This document shows, in pieces, positions 25,483 to 34,751 of a DNA stretch of 64,000 nt (the stretch's first letter is position 1; each line of letters starts with the position of its first letter). The stretch covers positions 1-64,000 of the forward strand of contig NZ_FXZM01000002.1 of the NCBI RefSeq assembly GCF_900169175.1, in the 5' to 3' direction. This DNA is from Brevibacterium jeotgali. Lineage in GTDB: Bacteria; Actinomycetota; Actinomycetes; Actinomycetales; Brevibacteriaceae. The notes under the pieces were generated by a model, which made no database searches, was not told the origin of the DNA, and saw only the letters and a list, made by a program, of their open reading frames with translations. Made by a program: the position numbers and the translations under genes.

Positions 25483-25854
25483 AGCCCGACCCTGCCACCA
25501 AGCGCCGCCAGTAACGAGACCGACACGGCAAAGAGCAACAGGCCCAGGAAGGTGGTCGGTCTGATGAAAGGTGGTGGTCGGTGGGCAGGTTCGTGCGTTG
25601 CCCTCGTCTGACCGGTGCGGTGAGGGCGAGCACTGGTTCTAGAGAGCGCTGCAAAAAGCTCGCGCTCCGCAGCGTGACCGGCGGAAAACCGGACCTCCGT
25701 CTGCCGTGACAGCATCTCGGCCTCCGATCTCGGCACGGCGGGTGGCAGGAAACGCGCAAGATGCAGGAGCCGAGTTCCCGCAGTGCGGCATGGGGCCCGT
25801 GTGCAGGCGAAGGAATGCTCAGGCGTCCTACCAAGGGGACGGATGCAGAGAAGG
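25483..25854. other. Region without an assignable gene between IS debris and qcrB
   Basis: A minus-strand frame (25458-25736) contains one hydrophobic stretch, TFLGLLLFAVSVSLLAALGG, which could be a membrane helix of a lost gene, but there is no recognisable family and no good start. I regard it as a gene relic or chance reading. Confidence 0.35.
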
Positions 25855-25883
25855 GCCGGAACAGGTGCAATACCTGTTCCGGC
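25855..25883 (-). terminator. Hairpin terminator after qcrB
   Basis: GCCGGAACAGG and its perfect complement form an 11-bp stem with a 7-nt loop, 35 nt past the qcrB stop. There is no true U-tract, which is common for actinobacterial terminators. Confidence 0.75.
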
Positions 25884-25917
25884 ACTCTTCTGAGTGACTC
25901 GCCAGAGTCAGCAGACC

Positions 25918-27567
25918 TTACTTCTCGAGGCCTGCGCTGTCTCCGTGGCCGTCACCCTCGATCGCACCGTGGTGCTCCCCATGGGCGGCGTCGAGCTCAG
26001 CCTTGGTCACCGGGGTGACGCGCTCCTCGTAGAAGTACTTCGCCATCGAGGCGCGCACTCGCTCGAGACCGGACACCTTGCCGTCGGCTCCAGGCTGTGC
26101 CGGGATGGCCGGCGGTGCCTCGAACGCAGTCAGCTTCCAGCTCTCGTGAGGTGTGAGCGGAATGTGGCGCTCCTGGAACTCACCGTGGGGAAGACGGATG
26201 ATGTGTCCCGACTCATGGCCGTGCAGAACGAGCTCGCGATCCTTGCGCTGCAGGCTGATGCAGATGCGGCGCGTGAGATAGAAGGCGATGAACGGTCCGA
26301 CGATGAAGAGCACTCGGAAGATGTAGATCATATCGTTCAGGGACATGTGGAAGAAGACCGCCACGAGGTCACCCGAAGCGCCTGCCCACATCACCGCATA
26401 CCAGACGACGGCTGCGACACCGAGTGCTGTACGCGTCGGCGCATTGCGCGGACGGTCCAGGATGTGGTGCTCGCGCTTGTCCTTCAGCAGCCATGATTCG
26501 ATCCACGGCCACACCGCCGCGATGCCCCAGAAGGCCATCATGATGATGATCGCGATATTGATATTCAAGCTGATGGGGTAGCCGAAGATGTAGAACTCCA
26601 TCCATCCCGGCATGATGCGGAGGATGCCGTCTGCCCATCCGACGTACCAGTCCGGCTGGGTGCCAGCGGAGACGGGGGAGGGGTCGTACGGACCGTAGTT
26701 CCAGATCGGGTTCGTCGTGAACAGCGCGGATATGAACGCTATGACCGCGAAGATCATGAAGAAGAACCCGCCGGCCTTCGCCGCGAACGACGGCAGAACC
26801 GGTTCACCCACGACGTTCTTCTGCGTGTGCCCCGGGCCGGCCCAGTGAGTGTGCTTGTGGATCACGAGGAACATCATGTGCACGCCGATGAGTGCGATGA
26901 GCACCGCCGGGAGGATCATGATGTGCAGCGAATAGAGCCGCGACACGATGTCGATACCAGGGAACTCGCCACCGAACAGGAAGAACGAGATATAGGTGCC
27001 GACGAGCGGGATCGACTTCAGGAGGCCGTCGATGATCCGCAGGCCGTTGCCGGAGAGCAGATCGTCGGGCAGGGAGTAGCCGGTGAAGCCGGCGCCGAGG
27101 CCGACCATCGACAGGACGATGCCGATGACCCAGTTGAGCTCACGCGGCTTGCGGAACGCCCCGGTGAAGAAGACGCGCAGAGCGTGGATGCTCAGACCGG
27201 CCATGAACAGCAGAGCTGCCCAGTGGTGCATCTGACGGATGAAGAGACCGCCGCGGACCTCGAACGAGATCTCGAGTGTGGACTGGTAGGCCTCGGAGAT
27301 CGTCACGCCGCGCAGCGGTGTCCACGGGCCGTTGTAGATGACTTCGGCCATCGCCGGCTTGAACCAGAACGTGAGGAATGTACCGGTGAGCACGAGGATG
27401 ACGAAGCTGTAGAGCGCCACCTCACCGAGCATGAACGACCAGTGCGATGGGAAGATCTTCCGAGCGAAGACCCGCACGGCGGTTGAGGCGCTCGTGCGGT
27501 CCTCTGTCCACTGCGCGACATTGCCCACGAGCGCGGTGGTCTTGTTGGTCTGCTGTGTGGTGCTCAT
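25918..27567 (-). CDS. qcrB: Cytochrome bc1 complex cytochrome b subunit QcrB
   Basis: This 549-residue cytochrome b of the menaquinol:cytochrome c reductase carries two b haems across the membrane. Family marks: HHWAALLFMAGLSIHALRVFF (haem-ligating His pair), GYSLPDDLLSGNGLRI, LHIMILPAVLIALIGVHMMFLVIHKHTHW (second His pair) and the PDWYVGW motif near the Q site (the usual PEWY has D instead of E). A long hydrophilic C-terminal extension (about 430-549) is typical of actinobacteria. The ATG at 27567 overlaps the qcrA stop by ATGA; the longer frame into qcrA is not real. Confidence 0.95.
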   Translation of the reverse strand: MSTTQQTNKTTALVGNVAQWTEDRTSASTAVRVFARKIFPSHWSFMLGEVALYSFVILVLTGTFLTFWFKPAMAEVIYNGPWTPLRGVTISEAYQSTLEISFEVRGGLFIRQMHHWAALLFMAGLSIHALRVFFTGAFRKPRELNWVIGIVLSMVGLGAGFTGYSLPDDLLSGNGLRIIDGLLKSIPLVGTYISFFLFGGEFPGIDIVSRLYSLHIMILPAVLIALIGVHMMFLVIHKHTHWAGPGHTQKNVVGEPVLPSFAAKAGGFFFMIFAVIAFISALFTTNPIWNYGPYDPSPVSAGTQPDWYVGWADGILRIMPGWMEFYIFGYPISLNINIAIIIMMAFWGIAAVWPWIESWLLKDKREHHILDRPRNAPTRTALGVAAVVWYAVMWAGASGDLVAVFFHMSLNDMIYIFRVLFIVGPFIAFYLTRRICISLQRKDRELVLHGHESGHIIRLPHGEFQERHIPLTPHESWKLTAFEAPPAIPAQPGADGKVSGLERVRASMAKYFYEERVTPVTKAELDAAHGEHHGAIEGDGHGDSAGLEK

Positions 27568-28613
27568 GCGTTCGTCTCCCGAGTGTTGATCTCCCAGAAG
27601 GTCGGTCCCACAGGCTCCGTGAAGTCGGACTGGGCGACGAGGTAGCCTTCGTCGTCCACTGCGATGGGCAGCTGAGGCAACGGCCGCTTGGCGGGTCCGA
27701 AGATCACCTTGCAGTGGTTCGTGACGTCGAAGGTCGACTGGTGGCACGGGCAGAGCAGATGGTGCGTCTGGTGCTCGTACAGTGCGACCGGGCAGCCGAC
27801 GTGGGTGCAGACCTTCGAATAGGCGACGATTCCATCGACGCCCCACGACTCACGGTCCGGATCGGTATTCAGCTCATTCGGGTCGGCGCGCATGAGCAGC
27901 ACGGCTGCCTTCGCCTTCTCGTCGAGCGGGTGACCGGAATCGCGGAGGTTCTCCGGAATCACGTGGAACGCGGAGCCGATCGTGACGTCCGCGGCCCTGA
28001 TGGGCATGATCTGGCTCTGCTCCGGGATCATCCCGATGTCCTTGCAGAGACGGATTCCCGGTCCCCACAGCGTCTGGAAGAGCTTGTCGCCGGGGAGAGG
28101 GCCCAGGTCGCGGAACACGAGGATCGCAGGAAGCGGCGCGATGGCCACAGCCGCGATGAGGGTGTTCCGGATGAGGGACCGGCGTGCGATGCCGGACTCG
28201 TCCTTCGCCTGGTTGAGGATCTCCAGCGCGATGGCCTGGTCCTCTTCGGTCCCGCCCATGTCGTGGCGCTCTTCGACGATCTCGGCATCTGTGACAAGGG
28301 TCTTCGCCCAGAGGATGATGCCGATGCCGATGCCGGCGAGTGCTGCTGTGGCACCCAGGCCCACGGCCATGGTGTGGATACGGACCAGCGCTCCCGAGTC
28401 CCCGACGGGGAACAGGAAGTAGGCCACGATGAACCAGATGGTGCCGATCATCGAGACGATGAACCAGGCGGCGATCTGGCGCTCAGCGAGGCGCTCTGCG
28501 GTCGGGCTGCTGTCGGTGATGCGCGGCTTGTGCTCGGGAAGGCCCGGGTTCTCGAACCCGTTCATCTCCGCGAGCTGGCCGCCCTGGCCGCCGCTGCTCT
28601 CAATCGAGGTCAT
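27564..28613 (-). CDS. qcrA: Cytochrome bc1 complex Rieske iron-sulfur subunit QcrA
   Basis: This 349-residue protein has three N-terminal transmembrane helices (about 47-68, 83-103, 150-166), as in actinobacterial QcrA rather than the single helix of other phyla. It ends in a Rieske [2Fe-2S] domain with C269-T-H271-V-G-C274 and C288-P-C290-H291 (ligands C269, H271, C288, H291; disulfide C274-C290). It takes electrons from quinol at QcrB and hands them to QcrC. It sits between qcrC (43 nt upstream) and qcrB (ATGA overlap). Confidence 0.95.
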   Translation of the reverse strand: MTSIESSGGQGGQLAEMNGFENPGLPEHKPRITDSSPTAERLAERQIAAWFIVSMIGTIWFIVAYFLFPVGDSGALVRIHTMAVGLGATAALAGIGIGIILWAKTLVTDAEIVEERHDMGGTEEDQAIALEILNQAKDESGIARRSLIRNTLIAAVAIAPLPAILVFRDLGPLPGDKLFQTLWGPGIRLCKDIGMIPEQSQIMPIRAADVTIGSAFHVIPENLRDSGHPLDEKAKAAVLLMRADPNELNTDPDRESWGVDGIVAYSKVCTHVGCPVALYEHQTHHLLCPCHQSTFDVTNHCKVIFGPAKRPLPQLPIAVDDEGYLVAQSDFTEPVGPTFWEINTRETNA

Positions 28614-28656
28614 TCGCTTCCTCGTCTAGTACTCGTTGCGGATAGAGACTTGGTGC

Positions 28657-29442
28657 TCACTTGGAGCGGGCTGTGAGCCAGACCGTGATGCCGATGACAC
28701 CGGCCAATCCGAAGAACCAGATGAACAGGCCTTCGGCGACAGGTCCCAGCGAGCCGAGCTTGAAGCCACCCGCGGACGGGGTCTCGGAAACCTCGCGGAC
28801 GTACGTGATGACGTCCCGCTTCTCTTCGGGGGTCAGGTTCGCGTCATTGAAGATCGGCATGTTCTGCGGCCCGGTCTGCATCGCCTCGTAGAGATGCTTC
28901 TCGGAGACCTCGGAGAGATTGGGCGCGTACTTGCCGCGTGTCAGTGCACCGCCGGAGCCGACGACATTGTGGCACATCGCGCAGTTCGTGCGGAAGAGAC
29001 CGCCACCAGATGCGGAGTCGCCCTCTGCGGTATTGAGCCATTCCTCATCCGGCACGGCGGGTCCGGGGCCCAGCGAGGCGACGTAGCCCGCCATCGCTGC
29101 GATCTCCTCCTCGGAGAACTGCGGCTCCTTCACCTGCGCCTGCGGACCGTGCATCTGCAGCGGCATGCGCCCGGTGCTCACCTGGAAGTCGACAGCGGCG
29201 GCGCCGACGCCGATGAGGCTCGGGCCGTTCTCGGAGCCTTCGGCGTTCATGCCGTGGCATGTCGCACAGTTTGTCACGAAGAGCTTTTCTCCGTCTTCGA
29301 CCTGAGCGGTGCTGTACTCCTCCGCCTTCGCGGTCGTGTTGCCGGTGAAGAGCGAGTACGCGCCGCCGGTGAGCAGCATGCCCACCAGCAGAAGGACGAC
29401 GAGGGCCATCGGATGCCGACGGCGAGCGGCGAGTAGCTTCAC
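28657..29442 (-). CDS. qcrC: Diheme cytochrome c subunit QcrC
   Basis: This 261-residue protein has an N-terminal signal/anchor helix (about 12-31), two haem-binding CxxCH motifs (C59-A-T-C-H63 and C154-A-M-C-H158) with downstream Met ligands (RMPLQMHG, QNMPIFND), and a C-terminal helix (about 237-256). Actinobacteria lack soluble cytochrome c and use this diheme subunit as the wire to the aa3 oxidase in a supercomplex. Haem attachment would depend on the ResB/CcsB/CcdA system encoded at 15.9-20.3 kb. Confidence 0.95.
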   Translation of the reverse strand: MKLLAARRRHPMALVVLLLVGMLLTGGAYSLFTGNTTAKAEEYSTAQVEDGEKLFVTNCATCHGMNAEGSENGPSLIGVGAAAVDFQVSTGRMPLQMHGPQAQVKEPQFSEEEIAAMAGYVASLGPGPAVPDEEWLNTAEGDSASGGGLFRTNCAMCHNVVGSGGALTRGKYAPNLSEVSEKHLYEAMQTGPQNMPIFNDANLTPEEKRDVITYVREVSETPSAGGFKLGSLGPVAEGLFIWFFGLAGVIGITVWLTARSK

Positions 29443-29488
29443 TGAGAGTCCTTTTCTGATCTGACGTGGGCGCAGGCTGAGGTGCTGA

Positions 29489-30130
29489 TCACTGGATCGC
29501 GTAGATGATCAGGAACAGCGCGACCCACACGATGTCCACGAAGTGCCAGTAGTACGAGACGCACGTGGCGAAGGTCGCCTCGCGGTGACCGAACCGCTTG
29601 GCCCCGTAAGCACGACCGATCACGAACAGGAAGGCGATCAGCCCGCCCAGAACGTGGAGTCCGTGGAATCCGGTGGTGAGGTAGAAGGCTGAACCGTACC
29701 CGTTGGAGTTGATGGCGATGCCGTGCGAGACGAGCGTCGCGTACTCCATGACCTGACCGGCGACGAACACCGAGCCCAGGATGAAGGTGAGGAAGAACCA
29801 CTCCACCATGCCCCAGGACTTGATGTTGAGCAGCCCACCCGTGCGGTACGGCTTGAAGCTGTGCTCGGCCTTCCACACGCCGATCTGGCAGGTGAAGGAC
29901 GATGACACGAGGATGAGGGTATTCACCGTCGCGTACGGCACGTCGAGTTTTGCGGTCTCCACCTCCCACATTTCGGGCACGACGGAGCGCAGCGTGAAGT
30001 ACATGGCGAAGAGCGCGGCGAAGAACATCAGCTCGCTGGCCAGCCAGACAATCATCCCGACGGTTGTCGAGTCTGGCCTGTTCACAGCGGGACGAACTGG
30101 CGCTGAGGGAGATGCAGCTACGGTTGACAC
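29489..30130 (-). CDS. ctaE: Cytochrome aa3 oxidase subunit III CtaE
   Basis: This protein of about 213 residues has five helices and the subunit III features [51 protein letters not shown] and [14 protein letters not shown]. The GTG at 30130 ([11 protein letters not shown]) follows a GGGGG run and fits family length; a GTG 45 nt further upstream is possible. It heads the qcrCAB operon, the standard actinobacterial order ctaE-qcrC-qcrA-qcrB. The ctaC and ctaD genes are not in the window. Confidence 0.94.
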   Translation of the reverse strand: MSTVAASPSAPVRPAVNRPDSTTVGMIVWLASELMFFAALFAMYFTLRSVVPEMWEVETAKLDVPYATVNTLILVSSSFTCQIGVWKAEHSFKPYRTGGLLNIKSWGMVEWFFLTFILGSVFVAGQVMEYATLVSHGIAINSNGYGSAFYLTTGFHGLHVLGGLIAFLFVIGRAYGAKRFGHREATFATCVSYYWHFVDIVWVALFLIIYAIQ

Positions 30131-30429
30131 GCCCCCATTATTACCCGTTTTGCAGGCGGAATTCACCTTGTACACAGGTTGCGCGGTCCTGTACTTCTAC
30201 AGCGTGTAGCAAGAACCGCATGTTGGCGCGGATCGGAGCCTGTGAGATCGATGAGAAAAATGTCCTCCGTGTGGCGCGCCTCTCTGCGTCGGGACGCGGT
30301 CGACGTGCTCCGTGGGTCGTGCAACAGTGTCCCTCACCGGTGGTTCCGGGGAGTGGACCCACCCGTGGTTGTACGCTCCTGCGCCGTTACGATGACGGAG
30401 TCCACCGATCACTTCGCGAGGAGACCTCC
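30131..30429. promoter_or_regulatory. Divergent promoter region ctaE / trpD
   Basis: The 299-bp gap separates two divergent genes and must hold both promoters. A small inverted repeat CTACA-GCG-TGTAG at 30197-30209 is the only clear symmetric site. No gene is supported inside it. Confidence 0.4.
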
Positions 30430-31539
30430 GTGTCCACGACCGCCGCGCCCCATCCCCAGCAACCAGTCGCCGATGGAGCAGTCGACGACATCACAGGTGT
30501 GAGGGAATGGCCGGATCTTCTGGTGGGTCTGATGGACGGCAAGCACATGGACGCGGACACCGCGGCGTGGGCGATGGATCAGATCATGGAGGGCAGCGTC
30601 CCGGATGTGACCATGGCGGCGTTCCTCGTGGCGCATCACGGCAAGGGTGAGACCGTTGACGAGATCTCGGGTCTCGTCCGCGCGATGTACGCCCACGCCG
30701 TGGACCTTCCGGGGCTCTCCGACGCCGTCGACATCGTCGGGACCGGCGGTGACCGCGCGAAGACGGTGAACGTGTCATCGACCGCCTCCTTCGTGATCGC
30801 GGGAACGGGCCAGCGCCTCGTGAAGCACGGGAACCGAGCGACATCCTCGGCGTCGGGATCGGCTGACGTCCTGGAGGTGCTCGGACTCGCTCTCGATCTC
30901 ACCCCTGCTCAGTCCGTGACACTGGCCCAGGAGGTCGGTATGGCGTTCGCCTTCGCGAACGTCTACCACCCTGCGATGCGGTTCATCGCGCCTGTGCGGA
31001 GGCAGATCGCAGTTCCGTCCGCCTTCAACGTACTCGGCCCCCTCACCAATCCCGCACGCACGCGCGCGACCGCGATCGGTGTCGCCGACTCTGCGATGGC
31101 ACCCCTGGTCGCCGGCGTGCTCGCAGCGCGTGGGGACTCGGCCCTCGTCTTCCGATCCCGTGACGGTCTCGATGAGTTCAGCACGACTGCGGTGACGGAC
31201 GTCTGGGAAGTGCGGAACGGTGAGGTCGTCGAGCAGGCGATCGATGCGCGGGATCTGGGTCTGCCGCGTGCCACCAAGGCTGACCTGCGCGGCGGGGACC
31301 CGTCATTCAACGCTGACGTGATGCGCCGGACCCTTGAGGGTGAGCACGGCCCCGTGCGGGACATCGTTCTTCTCAACGCTGCTGCTGCGCTCGTCGCGGC
31401 GTCATCAGAAGTCGAAGGGTCGCTGATCGATCGGCTCGCAGCGTCGTTCGCGGTCTCGAAGGAGGCGCTGGACTCCGGAGCCGCCGCAGGCAAGCTGGAC
31501 GCGATGATCGAAGCGTCCACTCGCCTCGCGGCGGGGTGA
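30430..31539 (+). CDS. trpD: Anthranilate phosphoribosyltransferase
   Basis: This 369-residue enzyme transfers phosphoribose from PRPP to anthranilate in tryptophan synthesis. Family motifs: DIVGTGGDRAKTVNVSS (PRPP/Mg site), KHGNRATSSASGSADVLE, FNVLGPLTNPA, GLDEFS and LLNAAAALV. The GTG at 30430 is preceded by GAGGAGA at a good distance; an open frame continues far upstream but lacks similarity. It stands alone from other trp genes, next to the respiratory cluster. Confidence 0.95.
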   Translation: MSTTAAPHPQQPVADGAVDDITGVREWPDLLVGLMDGKHMDADTAAWAMDQIMEGSVPDVTMAAFLVAHHGKGETVDEISGLVRAMYAHAVDLPGLSDAVDIVGTGGDRAKTVNVSSTASFVIAGTGQRLVKHGNRATSSASGSADVLEVLGLALDLTPAQSVTLAQEVGMAFAFANVYHPAMRFIAPVRRQIAVPSAFNVLGPLTNPARTRATAIGVADSAMAPLVAGVLAARGDSALVFRSRDGLDEFSTTAVTDVWEVRNGEVVEQAIDARDLGLPRATKADLRGGDPSFNADVMRRTLEGEHGPVRDIVLLNAAAALVAASSEVEGSLIDRLAASFAVSKEALDSGAAAGKLDAMIEASTRLAAG

Positions 31540-31565
31540 TGGGCCCTCCGCGGGGACCTGAGCGG

Positions 31566-33326
31566 TCAGCTCCCCGGCCGGATGAGCTGCGTCCATGCGA
31601 GGCGAGCGGCTTCGATGCCGTGTGCAGCCTGTGACCACGCGGTGCTGCTCCGCACCAGCCGTGTCGTTCCGCTCGAGAGCCAGGAGACCAGGAGATCCGT
31701 CTCTTCGTCAGTGGTCTGCGGGGTGACCGGGTCGTGAGGGGCGACGAATTCGGCTGATAGCCGGAGCGCGTCGATCGCGGGGTAGGGGCTGACTCCCCGA
31801 TGACTGGAGCCGGCGGCGGCCAGCCGGCCGTGTCGGATCACGGCAAGATCCCAGCCCCCGTCCTCCCTCCGTTCGGCGGCGACGACCTCCTCGATCGACC
31901 GGAGTGAGGATCTGGTGCTGTGTCCCGCTGTCGAGTGGAGGGCCCCGCCGACGGCATCGCGGACCTCCGCTGCAGTCTCGAACCTCTCCTGCGATGCGAG
32001 GTCGGAGATCCTCTGACGGGCTCCGGCGAGGAACTGACCGGGGTCCCCGGCGAAGAGACCTCTGAGCCCTGCGAGGGACTGCGCGTACTCGGCAGGATCC
32101 AGCAGCCCCGCACACGGACCGTGGCAACGATCCACCTGGGCCGCGGCGCAGGGTGCGAACCGAGCAGAACCGGGCGATCCGGTGCAGGACTTGAGCGGGA
32201 AGACCGTTTCGAGGAGCTGCTTGGCGGCGCGAGCGGAGGCTGCGGATCGGAAGGGGCCCAGGGTGCGTCCTGCGTCGACACGTTCGCGGGTGAGCGAGCG
32301 CACGGCGGAAAGGCGCGGGAACTCCTCCTGCGTCTCGACGAGCCAGTGACGCTTCTCCGGTCGTTTGGACCGCCTGTTGTACGGAGGCTCCAGCTCACCG
32401 ATCAGCCGCACTTCCCGCACACGTGCTTCGAGCACGGTCGCACACAGCAGGGGCGAGACCTCCTGAGCGGCGGTGACCATCTCCGTCATGCGTCCGCGGG
32501 TCTCCGACTCAGTGAAGTACGAGCGCACGCGTGCGCGCATGTCCCCGCTCGAACCGATGTAGAGCACCCTCCGTGAGCCGTCGAGGAATGTGTACACACC
32601 GGGCCCGTGGGGGAGGCCGTCCGCGAGGTGGGTCTTCCGCCGTCGCCGGGACCAGCCGGTGGTCCGAACCGTCGAGAGGTCTTCGAGCGTCACGATGCCG
32701 TGCGAGCCGTAGATCTCGAACAGCGCGTGCAGGACTCCGACCGTGGCGCGTGCGTCCGACAGCGCCCGGTGGTCCGGTTCCGTGTCGGTGCCGAAGAAAG
32801 CGGCGAGTGTGGCGAGCTTGTGATTGCGGACCTCGGTGCGTGGCAGCGCCTTGCGCGCGAGGGCGACGGTGTCGAGGACCTTCGGCGCGGGCCATGTGTA
32901 GTCGAGCCGTGCGCAGGCCGCGCGCAGGAAGCCGACGTCGAACGGCGCGTTGTGGGCGACGAGGACGGCGCCCCGCATGAACTCGAGGAAGCTGGGCAGG
33001 ACGGCTTCGATGCGGGGAGCATCCGCGACCATGCCGTTGGTGATCCCGGTCAGTCGCGCGACGAAGGGGGAGATGACGGAACCGACCGGACGTACGAGCG
33101 ACTGGAACTCGCCGAGCACTTCGCCGCCGCGGACCCGCACGGCACCGATCTCCGTGATCGCGTTGTCCGCCGAATGCGCACCGGTGGTCTCGAGGTCGAC
33201 GATGACGAAGTCGACGTCGTGCAGGGGTGTGCCGAGGTCGGCGAGGGACAGTTGGCCGCCGCGAGTGTGCGTGTGGCTGCGATCGAAGGACGGCATGGCG
33301 TCCATGGTCGCACGGGGCACGGACAC
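31566..33326 (-). CDS. DEDDh exonuclease / GIY-YIG (UvrC-like) nuclease fusion
   Basis: This 586-residue protein joins a DnaQ-type 3'-5' exonuclease (about 38-205: VIVDLETTGAHS, AHNAPFDVGFL, HRALSDARATVGVL) to a UvrC-like GIY-YIG nuclease (about 240-320: GPGVYTFLDGSRRVLYIGSSGDMRARV). A UvrC-type linker with CAAAQVDRCHGPC follows. This is a known actinobacterial combination, thought to act in DNA repair or in trimming branched ends. The GTG at 33326 has GGAGGGG about 10 nt upstream; ATG at 33305 is the alternative. It is convergent with trpD with only 26 nt between. Confidence 0.88.
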   Translation of the reverse strand: MSVPRATMDAMPSFDRSHTHTRGGQLSLADLGTPLHDVDFVIVDLETTGAHSADNAITEIGAVRVRGGEVLGEFQSLVRPVGSVISPFVARLTGITNGMVADAPRIEAVLPSFLEFMRGAVLVAHNAPFDVGFLRAACARLDYTWPAPKVLDTVALARKALPRTEVRNHKLATLAAFFGTDTEPDHRALSDARATVGVLHALFEIYGSHGIVTLEDLSTVRTTGWSRRRRKTHLADGLPHGPGVYTFLDGSRRVLYIGSSGDMRARVRSYFTESETRGRMTEMVTAAQEVSPLLCATVLEARVREVRLIGELEPPYNRRSKRPEKRHWLVETQEEFPRLSAVRSLTRERVDAGRTLGPFRSAASARAAKQLLETVFPLKSCTGSPGSARFAPCAAAQVDRCHGPCAGLLDPAEYAQSLAGLRGLFAGDPGQFLAGARQRISDLASQERFETAAEVRDAVGGALHSTAGHSTRSSLRSIEEVVAAERREDGGWDLAVIRHGRLAAAGSSHRGVSPYPAIDALRLSAEFVAPHDPVTPQTTDEETDLLVSWLSSGTTRLVRSSTAWSQAAHGIEAARLAWTQLIRPGS

Positions 33327-33377
33327 GGGGCTCGCCCCTCCCGGAGGGGACCTACGTCCGTCGAGGTCGTCGCCGCC

Positions 33378-33824
33378 TCACACCTCACGACCGTCGGAGA
33401 AGGGGTCGCGCCGCTGCGGCAGATGGGTGAAGAGCACTGCCGCGGATCCTACGGTCACGGCGATGGTGACCAGCAGGACCCATCCCGGTACGGGGCGCAG
33501 GAAGATGGCGATGACGAACAGTGCGAAGGCCCCGCCCAGGGCGCCGAAGAGCCCGAGGACGAGAGACGGGGACGTCGTGCGCCATCCGATCGGCTCCGGT
33601 TCGGGAGCGACCCACTCCTCTTCATCGTCGAGTGCTTCGCGCATCTCATCGGGCGGTATGTCCGGCGAGGGGGACGTGTGCCAGGTGATGTTGTCCACGA
33701 ACGATGACCACGTGGAATCATCGACGCGCTCGTCCTCCGGCAGCGACTCCGTGTCCGGAGTGAGGTCGTCGTCCGGGTCCCTGTCGTCGTCGGATCCGCC
33801 GCGATCGTTCGGATCTGAGGTCAC
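33378..33824 (-). CDS. Hypothetical membrane protein with acidic N-terminal half
   Basis: The protein has 148 residues: an Asp/Glu-rich soluble N-terminal region (1-85, including SFVDNITWHTSPSPDIPP and DEEEWVAPEPEP) and two transmembrane helices (about 92-112 and 117-137). The GTG start at 33824 overlaps the stop of the hydrolase gene (GTGA), with GGAGGT upstream, so it is the second gene of that operon. It looks like the small conserved actinobacterial membrane proteins of unknown function; I do not recognise a more specific family. Confidence 0.75.
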   Translation of the reverse strand: MTSDPNDRGGSDDDRDPDDDLTPDTESLPEDERVDDSTWSSFVDNITWHTSPSPDIPPDEMREALDDEEEWVAPEPEPIGWRTTSPSLVLGLFGALGGAFALFVIAIFLRPVPGWVLLVTIAVTVGSAAVLFTHLPQRRDPFSDGREV

Positions 33825-34654
33825 GCAGCACCTCCGATGGGCGTCTGCAGTGCTCTGCGGATCTCCCCGGCGATGACGTCCGCGTCGTGATCGAGGGTCG
33901 CCACGTGGCGGCTGCGACGCAGTGCGACCGTGCGCGGGGGAGTGCCGAGTCGACTGCGCAGCGTCCGGAAGGAGCGCGGGGAGACCACGCCGTCTCGACC
34001 CGACAGGCAGACCGTGACCGGGCAGTCGATCATCCAGAGCTCGTCGCGGAGCCCCGCCAGACCGCGGTGCATGCTCGCCACGGCGCGCACCGGAGTCCGA
34101 TCGTTGGCGCCTTCGACGACTCCGGCCTTCTCGATGTCCCCTCCGATGGATGGGACGGTCGCGACGAACGGCCACAGGAGCGGCAGCGCGGGGGCGAGGG
34201 GAGAGTCGACGTGCAGTGCAGGGTTGACCGTGATGATCGCCTCGGGCCTCCTGTCGATGCCGAGTGCCAGCGCGAGCGCCCCGCCCATGGACTGCCCGAC
34301 GACGATGACTCCCGGGTGCTCGTCGGCCAGTTCGTCATACGCCGCGATCGCGGCCCCACGCCAGTGATCCCAGCCCGTCCTGCGAAGCTGCTGCCATGTT
34401 CCGCCGTGGCCCGGGAGGCGCGGAACACTCAGAGTCGCGGAGGTGTCCTGCAACGATTCCGCGAGCGGGCGCATGGAGGAAGGGCTGCCGGTGAACCCGT
34501 GGAGCAGCAGGACCGCGGGGAGGTCCGCGCTGCCGAGCTGGTGCCACGCCGTGTGCGGAGAGTCCGGGGGGAACGAGATCTCATCATCCGAAGCGGTCTG
34601 CGGCTGGCGGGTCGAATCGTGCGGGGCCATGGCCCCAGCATCCCATACGGGCAT
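33821..34654 (-). CDS. Alpha/beta hydrolase (carboxylesterase-like)
   Basis: This serine hydrolase of up to 277 residues has an oxyanion loop LLLHGFTGSP, nucleophile elbow VVGQSMGGALA, a likely acid in CLSGRDGVVS and the catalytic His in RRSRHVATLDHD. The spacing resembles monoglyceride lipase/Est30-type esterases. No signal peptide is present, so it acts in the cytoplasm. An internal ATG at 34630 is an equally plausible start. It is divergent from the acyltransferase gene, which may suggest a lipid-related role. Confidence 0.82.
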   Translation of the reverse strand: MPVWDAGAMAPHDSTRQPQTASDDEISFPPDSPHTAWHQLGSADLPAVLLLHGFTGSPSSMRPLAESLQDTSATLSVPRLPGHGGTWQQLRRTGWDHWRGAAIAAYDELADEHPGVIVVGQSMGGALALALGIDRRPEAIITVNPALHVDSPLAPALPLLWPFVATVPSIGGDIEKAGVVEGANDRTPVRAVASMHRGLAGLRDELWMIDCPVTVCLSGRDGVVSPRSFRTLRSRLGTPPRTVALRRSRHVATLDHDADVIAGEIRRALQTPIGGAA

Positions 34655-34751
34655 CGAGTCGGCAGAGCGGTGAACCGGCTGTTCGTCCCCATATAGTGGT
34701 GGTGAGCCGCAGATCCGAATCGCAGTCCACTGAACGGAAGCAGGTCGGGAG

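Noticed and set aside
30064..30429. N-terminal extension of trpD suggested by the open frame
   Set aside because: It crosses the divergent ctaE start, has no TrpD similarity, and a good ribosome-binding site precedes GTG 30430.
33315..33330. Damage-promoter box before the DEDDh/GIY-YIG nuclease, by analogy with sbcD
   Set aside because: The 16-mer is shared with the sbcD upstream region, but at the -10 position there is GACCAT rather than TANNNT.
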